This document shows positions 27,950-36,343 of a DNA stretch of 64,000 bases, in pieces. A program made the position numbers and the translations under genes. The DNA is from Chlorobiota bacterium. GTDB taxonomy: Bacteria > Bacteroidota > Ignavibacteria > OLB7. Positions within the stretch are counted from its first letter, which is position 1. Each line of letters begins with the position of its first letter. Location: positions 1,711,001-1,775,000 of the forward strand of contig CP065014.1 of assembly GCA_016700335.1 (NCBI GenBank). The letters run 5' to 3'. Under the pieces are notes generated by a model. It worked only from the letters and a program-made list of their open reading frames with translations, searched no databases and was not told where the DNA came from.

Positions 27950-28798
27950 ATGAGAATTACAGTTATTGGAGCAGGAACTATGGGTAATGGAATTGTTCAT
28001 CTTTTTGCTCAAAATGGTTTTAGTGTTAATATGGTTGATATATCACAAGAGCGCTTAGATGCTGGCTTAACAACAATTTCCTCAAACCTTGATAGAATAA
28101 TTAAGAAAGAATTGATTACTATTCAAGTTAAAGAAAAAATAATTTCCAGAATAAATTTATCAACAAAATTAGATGAGATTTCTAAAGTTTCAGATTTAAT
28201 TATTGAAGCAGCAAATGAAAACTTTGAGATAAAATCACAAATTTTCAAAACAATTGATGATAATGCTCCTGTTGATGCAATTTTAGCTACAAATACATCT
28301 TCAATATCAATAACAAAAATTGCAGCTAAAACTAGTAGACCAGATAAAGTTATTGGTATGCATTTTTTTAATCCAGTGCCAATAATGAAATTGGTTGAAA
28401 TTATTAGAGGGTATTCTACTTCGCAGGAAGTATTCAATACTATAAAAGAACTTTCAGAAAAAGTTGGAAAAGTACCTGTTGAAGTTCATGATTTCCCTGG
28501 TTTTGTTTCAAATAGAGTTTTGATGCCTATGATCAATGAAGCTATTTTTTGTGTTATGGAAGGAGTGGCTTCAATTGATGATATCGATACAGTTATGAAA
28601 TTAGGCATGGCTCACCCAATGGGACCATTAGCATTAGCTGACTTTATTGGATTGGATGTATGCTTAGCAATAATGGAAGTTCTTCATACTGAAATTGGGG
28701 ATAGTAAATACAGACCTTCACCATTACTTAAAAAAATGGTATCTGCTGGTTTCTTAGGAAAAAAAACAAAGAAAGGATTTTATGATTATAGTAAATAA
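27950..28798 (+). CDS. hbd: 3-hydroxybutyryl-CoA dehydrogenase
   Basis: The 282-residue NAD(P)-dependent enzyme interconverts acetoacetyl-CoA and 3-hydroxybutyryl-CoA in fatty-acid oxidation or butyrate-type pathways. The Rossmann motif is VIGAGTMGNGIVHLFA (residues 5-20). The family signature NTSSISITKIA is followed by the catalytic His in VIGMHFFNPVPIMKLVEII (H138) and VEVHDFPGFVSNRVLMP. The C-terminal domain (GMAHPMGPLALADFIGLD) is complete. No other beta-oxidation gene is adjacent. It is convergent with lptC, 8 bases apart. Confidence 0.95.
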   Translation: MRITVIGAGTMGNGIVHLFAQNGFSVNMVDISQERLDAGLTTISSNLDRIIKKELITIQVKEKIISRINLSTKLDEISKVSDLIIEAANENFEIKSQIFKTIDDNAPVDAILATNTSSISITKIAAKTSRPDKVIGMHFFNPVPIMKLVEIIRGYSTSQEVFNTIKELSEKVGKVPVEVHDFPGFVSNRVLMPMINEAIFCVMEGVASIDDIDTVMKLGMAHPMGPLALADFIGLDVCLAIMEVLHTEIGDSKYRPSPLLKKMVSAGFLGKKTKKGFYDYSK

Positions 28799-28806
28799 TT
28801 TAACTT

Positions 28807-29367
28807 TTACCTACCACTAATTCCTGAAACATCATATATCTTATAGTTCTGTAAGGCATTGTCACTTTCAAAGCCAATGCCTTCAATTTCTCTAAACTTA
28901 ATGCTATCAACTAACTTTATTTTTGATTTTGATTTAAATATTTTATCATTAGAGAAATATCCAATACTATCAGCAATTACTATTGTTTTATTTTCTAAAC
29001 TATGTATTAGTACATTATTATAAGCGTACATATCATTTGTTTTATCATCAATTTTACCACTATCAGATATCATTGTTGAAGTTAAAATGCCATTAGTGTT
29101 AAAAAATTCTATAATCACTTTTTTATCAATAAGTGTTTCAAATTTTTCATAGTACTTTCTAGCCCTACCAAAATGAACTTTTGATTTTGTCCAATTTGAA
29201 TCTGAACTTATTATTGTTGCATTTATACTCTCTTCGTTAGGATCATCAGGTTTAATAACAATTTTACCAATTGTTGAATCAATTTCATTTGAATCCGAAC
29301 ATGATAAAAAATTGAAGCTGATTGGCAATATGAATATATATACAATTAAGAATTTATAATTGTTCAT
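28807..29367 (-). CDS. lptC: LPS export protein LptC (lipoprotein type)
   Basis: The 186-residue protein has a lipoprotein signal with lipobox FNFLSC (cysteine 23). Its body matches LptC: WTKSKVHFGRARKYY, then IIEFFNTNGILTSTMISDSGKIDDKTNDMYAYNNVLIHSLEN, the alternating strands of the LptA/LptC beta-jellyroll. LptC bridges the LptBFG pump and LptA in LPS transport. In Bacteroidota it is often predicted as a lipoprotein rather than a single-pass membrane protein. No lptA, lptB or kds genes are next to it. Confidence 0.8.
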   Translation of the reverse strand: MNNYKFLIVYIFILPISFNFLSCSDSNEIDSTIGKIVIKPDDPNEESINATIISSDSNWTKSKVHFGRARKYYEKFETLIDKKVIIEFFNTNGILTSTMISDSGKIDDKTNDMYAYNNVLIHSLENKTIVIADSIGYFSNDKIFKSKSKIKLVDSIKFREIEGIGFESDNALQNYKIYDVSGISGR

Positions 29368-29423
29368 AATTTTTAATAAATTGACTTATTTTATTTAAAC
29401 AAATTAATTACACATCAATGAAT

Positions 29424-30047
29424 CTAACCCAAGAATCTGTTTTGTGCAATTTGAATATTTTGTTTTAAATAAATCAAACTGTTATCATTTTCATCTTTAA
29501 TCATATTTAAATAATTTTCAATAGTATCTTTAATATATTTCATAGGATTTCTTTTTAAATTAAACTCCAAACACCTCATATTATCTAGCTTATCAGAAAA
29601 TCTAATAATTTTACAATCAAGATTAGAATTTGCAATTCTTGCAATGTATTCAGCATCAATTAGCATTCGTTTAATTGGATCTTTTTCAGAGATGTCTTTT
29701 GATAGCAAACCTACTAAAGTAGCTGGATAAATACCAAAATTATTTGCTAATACTTCTACTTTAAGAGTTGGTAAATCTTCAATAACATCGTGTAATAATG
29801 AAGCACAGATTATGTCAGGATCATAAATTTTTAGTTCTAAAATTATTATTTTTGCAACTCTAGTTACATGCCAAAAGTATGGAGTTTCATCATTTCTTTT
29901 TTTGTTTGAATGAATATCTTGAGCCATTTCATATGCACCAGAAATTCTAATCATATCTAATGAATTAACATAACCTTGAGTTAAATATTTTAGATCCGAT
30001 AAAGTTAAATATGTTTTGTTATACTGAACTTCTTGAGGTAAATTCAT
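29424..30047 (-). CDS. SpoT/RelA-type HD-domain hydrolase (small alarmone hydrolase-like)
   Basis: The 207-residue protein consists of little more than an HD domain like the N-terminus of RelA/SpoT. Metal and substrate residues appear in the right order: H60 in FWHVTRVA, H86-D87 and E90-D91 in SLLHDVIEDLP, and D152/N156 in FSDKLDNMRCLEF. The synthetase, TGS and ACT domains are missing. That architecture matches free-standing ppGpp hydrolases (MESH1/SAH type). It may lower (p)ppGpp or act on a related nucleotide. Upstream, argD ends 22 bases away on the same strand. Confidence 0.75.
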   Translation of the reverse strand: MNLPQEVQYNKTYLTLSDLKYLTQGYVNSLDMIRISGAYEMAQDIHSNKKRNDETPYFWHVTRVAKIIILELKIYDPDIICASLLHDVIEDLPTLKVEVLANNFGIYPATLVGLLSKDISEKDPIKRMLIDAEYIARIANSNLDCKIIRFSDKLDNMRCLEFNLKRNPMKYIKDTIENYLNMIKDENDNSLIYLKQNIQIAQNRFLG

Positions 30048-30069
30048 AATTATTAATCTATACTTTAAT

Positions 30070-31242
30070 CTAATTTGTTAACAATATTTTTTCAAATTCA
30101 TTCACAAATAATTCATTGTGCTCACTTGTATAAATTAAAGGTGGTAAAAGCCTAATTACATTTCCATTCGTTGAATTAGAAATTATTTTTTGTTCCAATA
30201 ATTTATTAACAAAAGTTTCAGCATTTTCAAACATTTCTATTCCAATAATAGCACCTTCTCCCCTAACTTCTTTTATTTTTTCTGGGAATTTATTTTTCAA
30301 TAAATTCAACTTAAATATAAAATCATTTCCAACTAATTTTACATCATTCATTAAACCATTATTTAACTCATCAAGAACCACGATTCCAGCAGAACATGAA
30401 ACTGCATTTCCTCCAAAAGTTGTCCCATGTTTACCATAAGTCCAAAGTGATGCAATTTCATCATTTGCTAAAATTGCACCTAAAGGCAAACCTCCTCCTA
30501 TACCTTTTGCTAACCAAATTATATCTGGTTTTATATTAAATTGATCGAATGAATTAAAAACTCCAGTTCTACCTGCTCCAGCTTGTACCTCATCTGCCAT
30601 TATTAAAAAATTAAATTTATTTTTTAACTCCTTTAACACATTTACAAATTCTTCTGATACTTTTTCAACTCCTCCTTCACCTTGAATAAATTCCAAACAT
30701 ACTGCATTAGTATTTATACTTATCGTTTCTATTAATTTTTCAACATTATTATACTCAATCACTTTTATGTTTGGTAAAAATGGACCCATTCCATTCTTGT
30801 ATTTAGGTTTATCCATTAATGACAACGCTCCATAAGTTCTTCCATGAAAGCTACCTGTAAAAGCAACAATTTCATTTTTATTATTTTTAGTTCCCCAAAG
30901 TCTTGCTAATTTTAAAGATCCTTCTGTAGATTCACTTCCACTGTTAGATAAAAACACTTTTGAATATCCAGTTTGTTTCGATAATTTTTCAGCAAATTCA
31001 ATTTGTTTATCTTGATAAAAAAAATTTGATACATGCATATATCTCCTAATCTGAATTTCTATTGCTTCAATAATTTTAGGGTTGGAATGACCTAATGAGT
31101 TTACAGCAATTCCACCTAACATATCTAAATACTTATTCCCATCTTTAGTATAAATATACATACCTTCAGTCCTCTCAATCTCAATTGGAAGCCTTTTGTA
31201 TGTATGAAACAATACATTTGATTCTCTTTCTATCAAACTCAT
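30070..31242 (-). CDS. argD: Acetylornithine-type aminotransferase (class III, PLP)
   Basis: The class III aminotransferase is 390 residues if begun at the ATG at 31242 (MSLIERESN). The upstream ATG at 31287 adds 15 residues unlike family members. Landmarks are GNKYLDMLGGIAVNSLGHSN, FLSNSGSESTEGSLKLAR, FTGSFHGRTYGALSLM, the DEVQAGAGRTG motif that holds the PLP pyridine nitrogen, and WLAKGIGGGLPLGAI with the Schiff-base lysine. It converts N-acetylglutamate semialdehyde to acetylornithine in arginine synthesis, or acts on a LysW-linked or related substrate. No other arg genes are nearby, so substrate is inferred by family only. Confidence 0.85.
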   Translation of the reverse strand: MSLIERESNVLFHTYKRLPIEIERTEGMYIYTKDGNKYLDMLGGIAVNSLGHSNPKIIEAIEIQIRRYMHVSNFFYQDKQIEFAEKLSKQTGYSKVFLSNSGSESTEGSLKLARLWGTKNNKNEIVAFTGSFHGRTYGALSLMDKPKYKNGMGPFLPNIKVIEYNNVEKLIETISINTNAVCLEFIQGEGGVEKVSEEFVNVLKELKNKFNFLIMADEVQAGAGRTGVFNSFDQFNIKPDIIWLAKGIGGGLPLGAILANDEIASLWTYGKHGTTFGGNAVSCSAGIVVLDELNNGLMNDVKLVGNDFIFKLNLLKNKFPEKIKEVRGEGAIIGIEMFENAETFVNKLLEQKIISNSTNGNVIRLLPPLIYTSEHNELFVNEFEKILLTN

Positions 31243-31290
31243 TATATTTTTCTTTTTAATAAAGGTTAATTTACAAATAATTAACAAACT

Positions 31291-31324
31291 AAAAACCCTT
31301 GCCTATTAATTTATAAGCAAGGGT
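31291..31324 (-). terminator. Intrinsic terminator after the bS22-like gene
   Basis: ACCCTTGC (31295-31302) pairs with GCAAGGGT (31317-31324) across a 14-base loop. Read leftward it ends in a short T run. It sits 6 bases past the stop of the 30-residue gene and before argD. Confidence 0.8.
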
Positions 31325-31330
31325 CTTTAA

Positions 31331-31423
31331 CTATCTTTTCTTTTTGTGTCTATTTTTGCGTAGTCTTTTTTTACGTTTGTGAGTAGACATCTTATGACGT
31401 TTCCTTTTTTTTCCGCAAGGCAT
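31331..31423 (-). CDS. 30-residue AURKAIP1/COX24-domain (bS22/mS38-like) ribosomal peptide
   Basis: A 30-codon gene runs from the ATG at 31423 to TAG at 31331. The product starts MPCGKKRKRHKMSTHKRKKR and continues with RKNRHKKKR; two thirds of the residues are Lys, Arg or His. The HKM.THKRKKRLRKN core is the AURKAIP1/COX24 motif shared by mitochondrial mS38 and mycobacterial bS22, a small-subunit peptide near the decoding centre. The single codon frame, TATATTTG promoter 50 bases upstream and terminator right after support a real gene. It is easily missed because it is so short. Confidence 0.85.
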   Translation of the reverse strand: MPCGKKRKRHKMSTHKRKKRLRKNRHKKKR

Positions 31424-31471
31424 ATTATTACCGTGAGTTTGTTGTTATAAGTTATGTAATTTTAAAACTGT

Positions 31472-31479
31472 GCAAATAT
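31472..31479 (-). promoter_or_regulatory. Putative -7 box (TAnnTTTG) for the bS22-like gene
   Basis: The minus strand reads TATATTTG 49 bases before the start; a TTG lies 22 bases further upstream, close to the spacing of a Bacteroidetes -33 element. Confidence 0.5.
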
Positions 31480-31615
31480 AAGGAAGTTCATTTTTTATAG
31501 CACAATAAATTATAATAGATTGAAAACTTTAATTTTCAATTTTCAATTTTAAAGAATTCTTTTTAGGTATTCTATCTAAATCTAAATCGATAAAATATAA
31601 TTATTTCACTTTTCC

Positions 31616-31623
31616 TACATTTG
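31616..31623 (+). promoter_or_regulatory. Putative -7 box (TAnnTTTG) for apt
   Basis: TACATTTG lies 14 bases before the TTG start of apt, implying a very short 5' leader. Confidence 0.45.
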
Positions 31624-31636
31624 TAATAAAAAAACA

Positions 31637-32170
31637 TTGGATCTAAAAAAGTACATACGTTCAATTCCTGATTATCCAAAACTAGGAATTATGTATAGAG
31701 ATATTACAACTCTATTGGGTAATAATAAGGCACTCAAATATTCTGGAGAAAAAATTGCAGATAAGTTTTCAGGTTACAATATTAGTAAAATTGTTGTAGT
31801 TGAGTCTCGTGGTTTTTTGTTAGGAAGTATTGTTGCTTATTTATTAAATACTGGAATTGCACTTGTTCGTAAAAAAGGCAAACTACCTTTTGAAACTTAT
31901 TCAGCAAATTATAATCTAGAATATGGTTCAGATTCAATAGAAATTCATAAAGACTCGATACTTCCTGGAGAAAAAGTTTTACTTCATGATGATTTATTGG
32001 CTACAGGTGGCACAATTTCAGCTACTTCAGAGTTAATAAACAAATGTGGTGGAGATATTGTTGGAGCAAGCTTCTTAATAGAATTGTCTTTTTTGCATGG
32101 GAGAGAATTAATGAACTCAATTGGAATAAATAATATTTTTTCATTAATTGATTTCAAAAATGAAGACTAA
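31637..32170 (+). CDS. apt: Adenine phosphoribosyltransferase
   Basis: Apt salvages adenine to AMP with PRPP. The 177-residue protein starts at a TTG, matching the family N-terminus LKKYIRSIPDYPKLGIMYRDIT. It has VVVESRGFLLG, the RKKGKLPFET flexible-loop region and the PRPP-binding motif KVLLHDDLLATGGT (residues 113-126). The last motif has two Asp and the LATGGT loop as in active enzymes. DUF952 follows 32 bases downstream and may be co-transcribed. Confidence 0.95.
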   Translation: MDLKKYIRSIPDYPKLGIMYRDITTLLGNNKALKYSGEKIADKFSGYNISKIVVVESRGFLLGSIVAYLLNTGIALVRKKGKLPFETYSANYNLEYGSDSIEIHKDSILPGEKVLLHDDLLATGGTISATSELINKCGGDIVGASFLIELSFLHGRELMNSIGINNIFSLIDFKNED

Positions 32171-32202
32171 TAAATAAATACTTTTTTAATAAATAACCTT
32201 TT

Positions 32203-32532
32203 ATGATTTATCATATTGTTGATTATGATTACTACTTTAATCAAAAATTAGATGAATATTTTTCTGAAAATTTTCAAAGTGATGGGTTTATACATTGCTC
32301 TTTGATATCTCAAATAAATAAAGTCATTACCACATTTTTCAAAGGAACAAAACTTAACCTAATTGTATTAGAAATAGATGAAACATTGTTAAAATCTAAA
32401 TTAAAATACGAAGATATTTACAACTCAAATGAATTATTTCCACATATTTACGGAAGTATTAACAAGATTTCTATTGCTAATATAATCAAGTTAAAAAAAG
32501 ATAATATTGGGAATTATTTTTTTGAAATTTAA
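32203..32532 (+). CDS. DUF952 family protein
   Basis: The 109-residue protein shows the DUF952 pattern: IYHIVDYDYYFNQ near the start, FQSDGFIHCSLISQI in the first third and ELFPHIYGSINK near the end. The family is widespread and uncharacterised. A remote link to ADP-ribosyltransferase-like folds has been proposed from structure. All family-typical residues I know (the SDGFIHCS His and the FPHIYG motif) are present. Confidence 0.8.
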   Translation: MIYHIVDYDYYFNQKLDEYFSENFQSDGFIHCSLISQINKVITTFFKGTKLNLIVLEIDETLLKSKLKYEDIYNSNELFPHIYGSINKISIANIIKLKKDNIGNYFFEI

Positions 32533-32547
32533 TAGTATTGAATTAGT

Positions 32548-32591
32548 TTTTATATATGATTTAGTATAAATTTATATTAAATCATATAAAA
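32548..32591. repeat. AT-rich inverted repeat in the DUF952-ppk1 gap
   Basis: TTTATATATGATTTAGTATAAA and TTTATATTAAATCATATAAA can pair along nearly their whole length with one two-base bulge and a G-U pair. There is no T run, so it is a weak terminator or a simple palindrome. The rest of the 244-base gap shows nothing I can name. Confidence 0.5.
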
Positions 32592-32776
32592 TTTCAAATT
32601 TAAATATTCCATAATTTCAACTTCTATTTCATTACCTCAAAAAACAATAAAATTAGAGTTATATATTATTATATTAATACATCTTTGAAATTTATTAAAA
32701 TCATACATAAATTTTACTTTTAATGGATAATGAAGTAATCAAAAAATCAAATTAGATTCTATTTTATAATTATCAA

Positions 32777-34936
32777 TTAATCTATTCTTCTAGAAACAAG
32801 ACTTTTCACTTTTCTTGTTGATGATGTTTGAGAATCTTTTAATTCACTTATAAAGAAACTTTCTTGAGAATTTATTCTATTTGAATTTGATTTTGGGAAT
32901 AGCTTTGAATAACTTCCATCTGAATTTAAAAGCCTAGCTTTGGTATTATCAGATAGATATGTTAGAAGAATTTTTTTAACTTGACTTTTCAAAATTGGGT
33001 TTGTAATTGGAACAAGAATTTCAACTCTACGGTCTAAGTTTCTAGGCATCATATCAGCAGAGCCAATATATATTTCTTCATTTCCTGAATTTTCTGCATA
33101 AAATATTCTGCTATGTTCTAACAATCTTCCAACAATAGATATTACCTTAATATTTTCTGAAACCCCTTTGATGCCTGGCTTTAAACAACAAATTCCACGT
33201 ACAATTAAATCAATCTTTACACCTTTATTTGATGCATCATATAATGCAGAGATAATCTCTTCATCTACTAATGAATTCATTTTTGCAATAATTCTACCAG
33301 GTTTTTTTTCGGTATGACATTCCATTTCACGTGAAATTAATCTTAAAGTTCTTTCCCTTAAATTTAAAGGAGCCATTACTAATTTTTTCCATTTGATATC
33401 AGTTGCATACCCTGTTAAATAATTGAATAAATTAATTGCATCAGATCCTAAATCTGGATCTGCTGTTATTAATCCTAAATCAGTATATAATTTAGCAGTT
33501 GAAGGATTATAATTACCTGTACCTATATGTAAATAAATTCTAGGGCTTCCGTTTGCATCACGACGCACAACCATAGTAACTTTACAATGAGTTTTTAAAC
33601 CTATCAACCCATATACTACATGAATTCCAGCCTTTTCTAATCTCTTTGCCCAAACAATATTATTCTCTTCGTCAAATCTAGCTTTCAACTCTAAAATCAC
33701 AGTTACTTGTTTACCATTTTCTGCAGCCTTAATTAATGCTTCTACAATTGGAGAATCCTTACCAGTTCGGTAAAGGGTCTGCTTAATAGCCATTACTTTT
33801 GGATCGCGAGCAGCAGCAACAATAAAATCAATTACATTTGAAAAAGAATCATAAGGATGATGAAGTAAAATATCACTTTTACGAATTGCAGAAAATATTG
33901 ATTCTTCTTTATCTTTAAATGCAGGAGCTATACATCCATTAAAAGGTGGATCTTTGAGTTCTCTTCTTCCAATTTTATGTAAGTACATAAAATCAGATAA
34001 ATTAATTGGAGCTGATGTTTCGTAAATATCATCTTCTTCTATTTCTAAAGATATTTTTAAAATGTACCTAATATCATCGGGCATTTTATTTGAAACTTCC
34101 AAACGAATTGCCTCACCCCATTTTCTTCTTCTAACTCCTTCTTCCATAGTCTTCATCAAATCTTCGGCATCATCTTCGGTAAGTTCTATATCAGCATCTC
34201 GAGTAACTCTAAAGGGAAATGATGCTTGAACAACTAACCCAGGGAATAAGGCATTTGCATTTGCTTGGATAATTTCTTCTAGTAACACAAAATGATGACC
34301 TCTTGTATCGCCAGAAACTTTTATAAATCTAGTAAATACACTTGGCACTTGCATCACTGAAAAGTGGAATGAATCTTCTGTTAGATGTTTTTTAGGATTT
34401 CTAAGAACATATGCTAAATTTAGACTTCTATTTAAAAGATGTGGGAATGGATGACCTGGGTCAATTGCTAAAGGTGTTAAAACTGGTAGCACTTCTTTTA
34501 AAAAATAATCTTTTAACCTTTCTTTTTCAGAGTCTGATAATTCTTCATACCTATAAAGCGTAATTCCTGCTTCAGCTAACTTTGGCATTACATCATTCAT
34601 TAATGTCTCTTCATGTCTTTTTAATAATGGTCTAATCTTTTCAGAAATAGTTAACAATTGTTCTTGAGGAGACATTTCATCAGCAGAAGTATTAATAACA
34701 CTTAACTCTATTTGTTCTTTTAATCCAGCAATTCTAATCATGAAAAACTCATCAAGATTTGTAGAAAATATTGATAAGAATTTAAGCCTTTCTAAAATTG
34801 GATGAGATAAATCCTCAGCTTCTTCTAAAACTCGTTCATTAAACGCAATCCAACTAATTTCCCTGTTTATAAAATATTTTCTAGAATACTTTTTTTCACT
34901 GTTTGATATTACAACTAATCCATTATTTTTTATCAT
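32777..34936 (-). CDS. ppk1: Polyphosphate kinase 1
   Basis: PPK1 makes inorganic polyphosphate from ATP. At 719 residues the four-domain layout is complete. The N domain starts FINREISWIAFNERVLEEA. The head domain has DPGHPFPHLLNRSLNLAY. The catalytic C1 domain has HHPYDSFSNVIDFI and KTHCKVTMVVRR, with the autophosphorylated histidine. The C2 domain has RGICCLKPG and LLEHSRIFYA with the second histidine. The Ser/Lys-rich last 30 residues (DSQTSSTRKVKSLVSRR) are variable in the family. No ppx or other polyphosphate gene is near. Confidence 0.96.
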   Translation of the reverse strand: MIKNNGLVVISNSEKKYSRKYFINREISWIAFNERVLEEAEDLSHPILERLKFLSIFSTNLDEFFMIRIAGLKEQIELSVINTSADEMSPQEQLLTISEKIRPLLKRHEETLMNDVMPKLAEAGITLYRYEELSDSEKERLKDYFLKEVLPVLTPLAIDPGHPFPHLLNRSLNLAYVLRNPKKHLTEDSFHFSVMQVPSVFTRFIKVSGDTRGHHFVLLEEIIQANANALFPGLVVQASFPFRVTRDADIELTEDDAEDLMKTMEEGVRRRKWGEAIRLEVSNKMPDDIRYILKISLEIEEDDIYETSAPINLSDFMYLHKIGRRELKDPPFNGCIAPAFKDKEESIFSAIRKSDILLHHPYDSFSNVIDFIVAAARDPKVMAIKQTLYRTGKDSPIVEALIKAAENGKQVTVILELKARFDEENNIVWAKRLEKAGIHVVYGLIGLKTHCKVTMVVRRDANGSPRIYLHIGTGNYNPSTAKLYTDLGLITADPDLGSDAINLFNYLTGYATDIKWKKLVMAPLNLRERTLRLISREMECHTEKKPGRIIAKMNSLVDEEIISALYDASNKGVKIDLIVRGICCLKPGIKGVSENIKVISIVGRLLEHSRIFYAENSGNEEIYIGSADMMPRNLDRRVEILVPITNPILKSQVKKILLTYLSDNTKARLLNSDGSYSKLFPKSNSNRINSQESFFISELKDSQTSSTRKVKSLVSRRID

Positions 34937-34995
34937 ATATCTTTAAAATAAAAATTTGAATTGATTTAAAATTTAATCTAATTGTTTTTATAACT

Positions 34996-36084
34996 CTAAT
35001 TTTCATCAAATGAAACAATCACTCTTTCTGTTATTGGATGAGATTGACAAGTAAGTATATAACCTGCCTCAACTTCTTCTTTTTCTAATGCATAATTCAA
35101 ATCCATACTAACTTTTCCTTCAATTAATTTTGCTTTGCAAGTACAGCACACTCCTCCTTTACAGGCAAATGGTAAATCAGCCCCATTGGTTAAAGCAGCA
35201 TCTAATATTTTACCAGATTTAGGAAGTTTAAAATCAAATGTAAAACCATCTAATATAACTGTTACATTAGAAGTTATATCATTTATTTCAGAATTAGTAA
35301 TAACCGAATTTATTTTTTGAATTACATACAATCCGTCAGTATTGAAAAGTTCAAAATGAATTTTTTTATCTTCAACTCCTTTTATATTTAATGCTTCTTT
35401 TACATTAAAAATCATTTCTTCAGGACCACATAGAAAATATTCATCAACTTCTGAAACGTTTATTAAATATTTAAAATAATATTCACATTTTTCTTTATCA
35501 ATTCTTCCACAGAATAAAGGAGAAGACAAAGTTTCTTTACTAAGTAAATAATGAATACTTAAATTATTCATATGCTTATTTTTTAGTGCATCTAATTCAT
35601 CTCTAAAAATTATTGAATCTGTAGTTTGATTACCATAAAACAATGTAAAACTACTTTTTGGTTCTTTTATTAAAATTGCTTTAATTATTGAAAGAATAGG
35701 AGTTATACCACTTCCAGAACAAAATGCAACATAATTTTTTTTTATTAATGAATTATAATTCTCACTTGAATGAAATTTTCCCATTGGAGTCAAAACTTGC
35801 AATTCATCTCCAATTTTTAAATTTGAATTGGCAAAAGTAGAAAATTTTCCATTTGAAACTCTTTTTACTGCAACAGTTAAATCATCATTAATACCTGAGG
35901 AACAGATTGAATAACTTCTTCTAACATCTTCATCATTAATTATTGTTCTTAATGTAAGATATTGTCCAGGAATGAATTGATAAGATTCTTTTAAATTTTC
36001 AGGAACTATGAATTGAATTGAAACACAATCTTCTGTTTCTTTAATTATTTTTTTAACTTTAAGATTATGGAATTTTGGATTCAT
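34996..36084 (-). CDS. PaaE-like NAD(P)H:ferredoxin-type reductase
   Basis: The 362-residue electron-transfer protein has three parts. An FAD domain has RRSYSICSSGIN. A NAD(P)H domain has FCSGSGITPILSIIKA and FLCGPEEMI. The C-terminal plant-type 2Fe-2S domain has CKGGVCCTCKAKLIEG and LTCQSHP. The last domain, with MDLNYALEKEEVEAGYILTCQ, is closest to PaaE, the reductase of phenylacetyl-CoA epoxidase. The paaABCD genes are not nearby, so it may serve another monooxygenase or desaturase. It is transcribed leftward from a putative promoter at 36165. Confidence 0.85.
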   Translation of the reverse strand: MNPKFHNLKVKKIIKETEDCVSIQFIVPENLKESYQFIPGQYLTLRTIINDEDVRRSYSICSSGINDDLTVAVKRVSNGKFSTFANSNLKIGDELQVLTPMGKFHSSENYNSLIKKNYVAFCSGSGITPILSIIKAILIKEPKSSFTLFYGNQTTDSIIFRDELDALKNKHMNNLSIHYLLSKETLSSPLFCGRIDKEKCEYYFKYLINVSEVDEYFLCGPEEMIFNVKEALNIKGVEDKKIHFELFNTDGLYVIQKINSVITNSEINDITSNVTVILDGFTFDFKLPKSGKILDAALTNGADLPFACKGGVCCTCKAKLIEGKVSMDLNYALEKEEVEAGYILTCQSHPITERVIVSFDEN

Positions 36085-36164
36085 TTTTAAAATTTAATAT
36101 ATTATTAGTAGCCAGATTTTAATCGAAATATAGTTTACTATTTTAAAAAAATATAATATTTTTA

Positions 36165-36172
36165 CAAAAATA
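36165..36172 (-). promoter_or_regulatory. Putative -7 box (TAnnTTTG) for the PaaE-like gene
   Basis: The minus strand reads TATTTTTG, with TTG 20 bases upstream of it, close to the Bacteroidetes -33/-7 spacing. The start codon is 80 bases downstream. Confidence 0.5.
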
Positions 36173-36335
36173 ACTTAACTATACAAGTCATACAATATCA
36201 AATAACATATTTAAAGTTAAATTTTGTTAACATTTTCTATAATAAGTAGTGTATGAATATTAAAAAATATAAATAAGAGTAATTTTTCAAATTAATTATT
36301 CATTTAATTCAAACAATTGATTAAAACTTAAACCT

Positions 36336-36343
36336 TATTTTTG
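36336..36343 (+). promoter_or_regulatory. Putative -7 box (TAnnTTTG) overlapping the gatB start
   Basis: TATTTTTG overlaps the first possible gatB start (TTG 36341) and ends just before GTG 36347. Transcription from here would begin at or near the start codon, so a leaderless mRNA is possible. Confidence 0.45.

Noticed and set aside
36085..36340. Possible riboswitch or RNA element upstream of gatB
   Set aside because: No conserved aptamer motif or stable hairpin seen; only promoter-like boxes.
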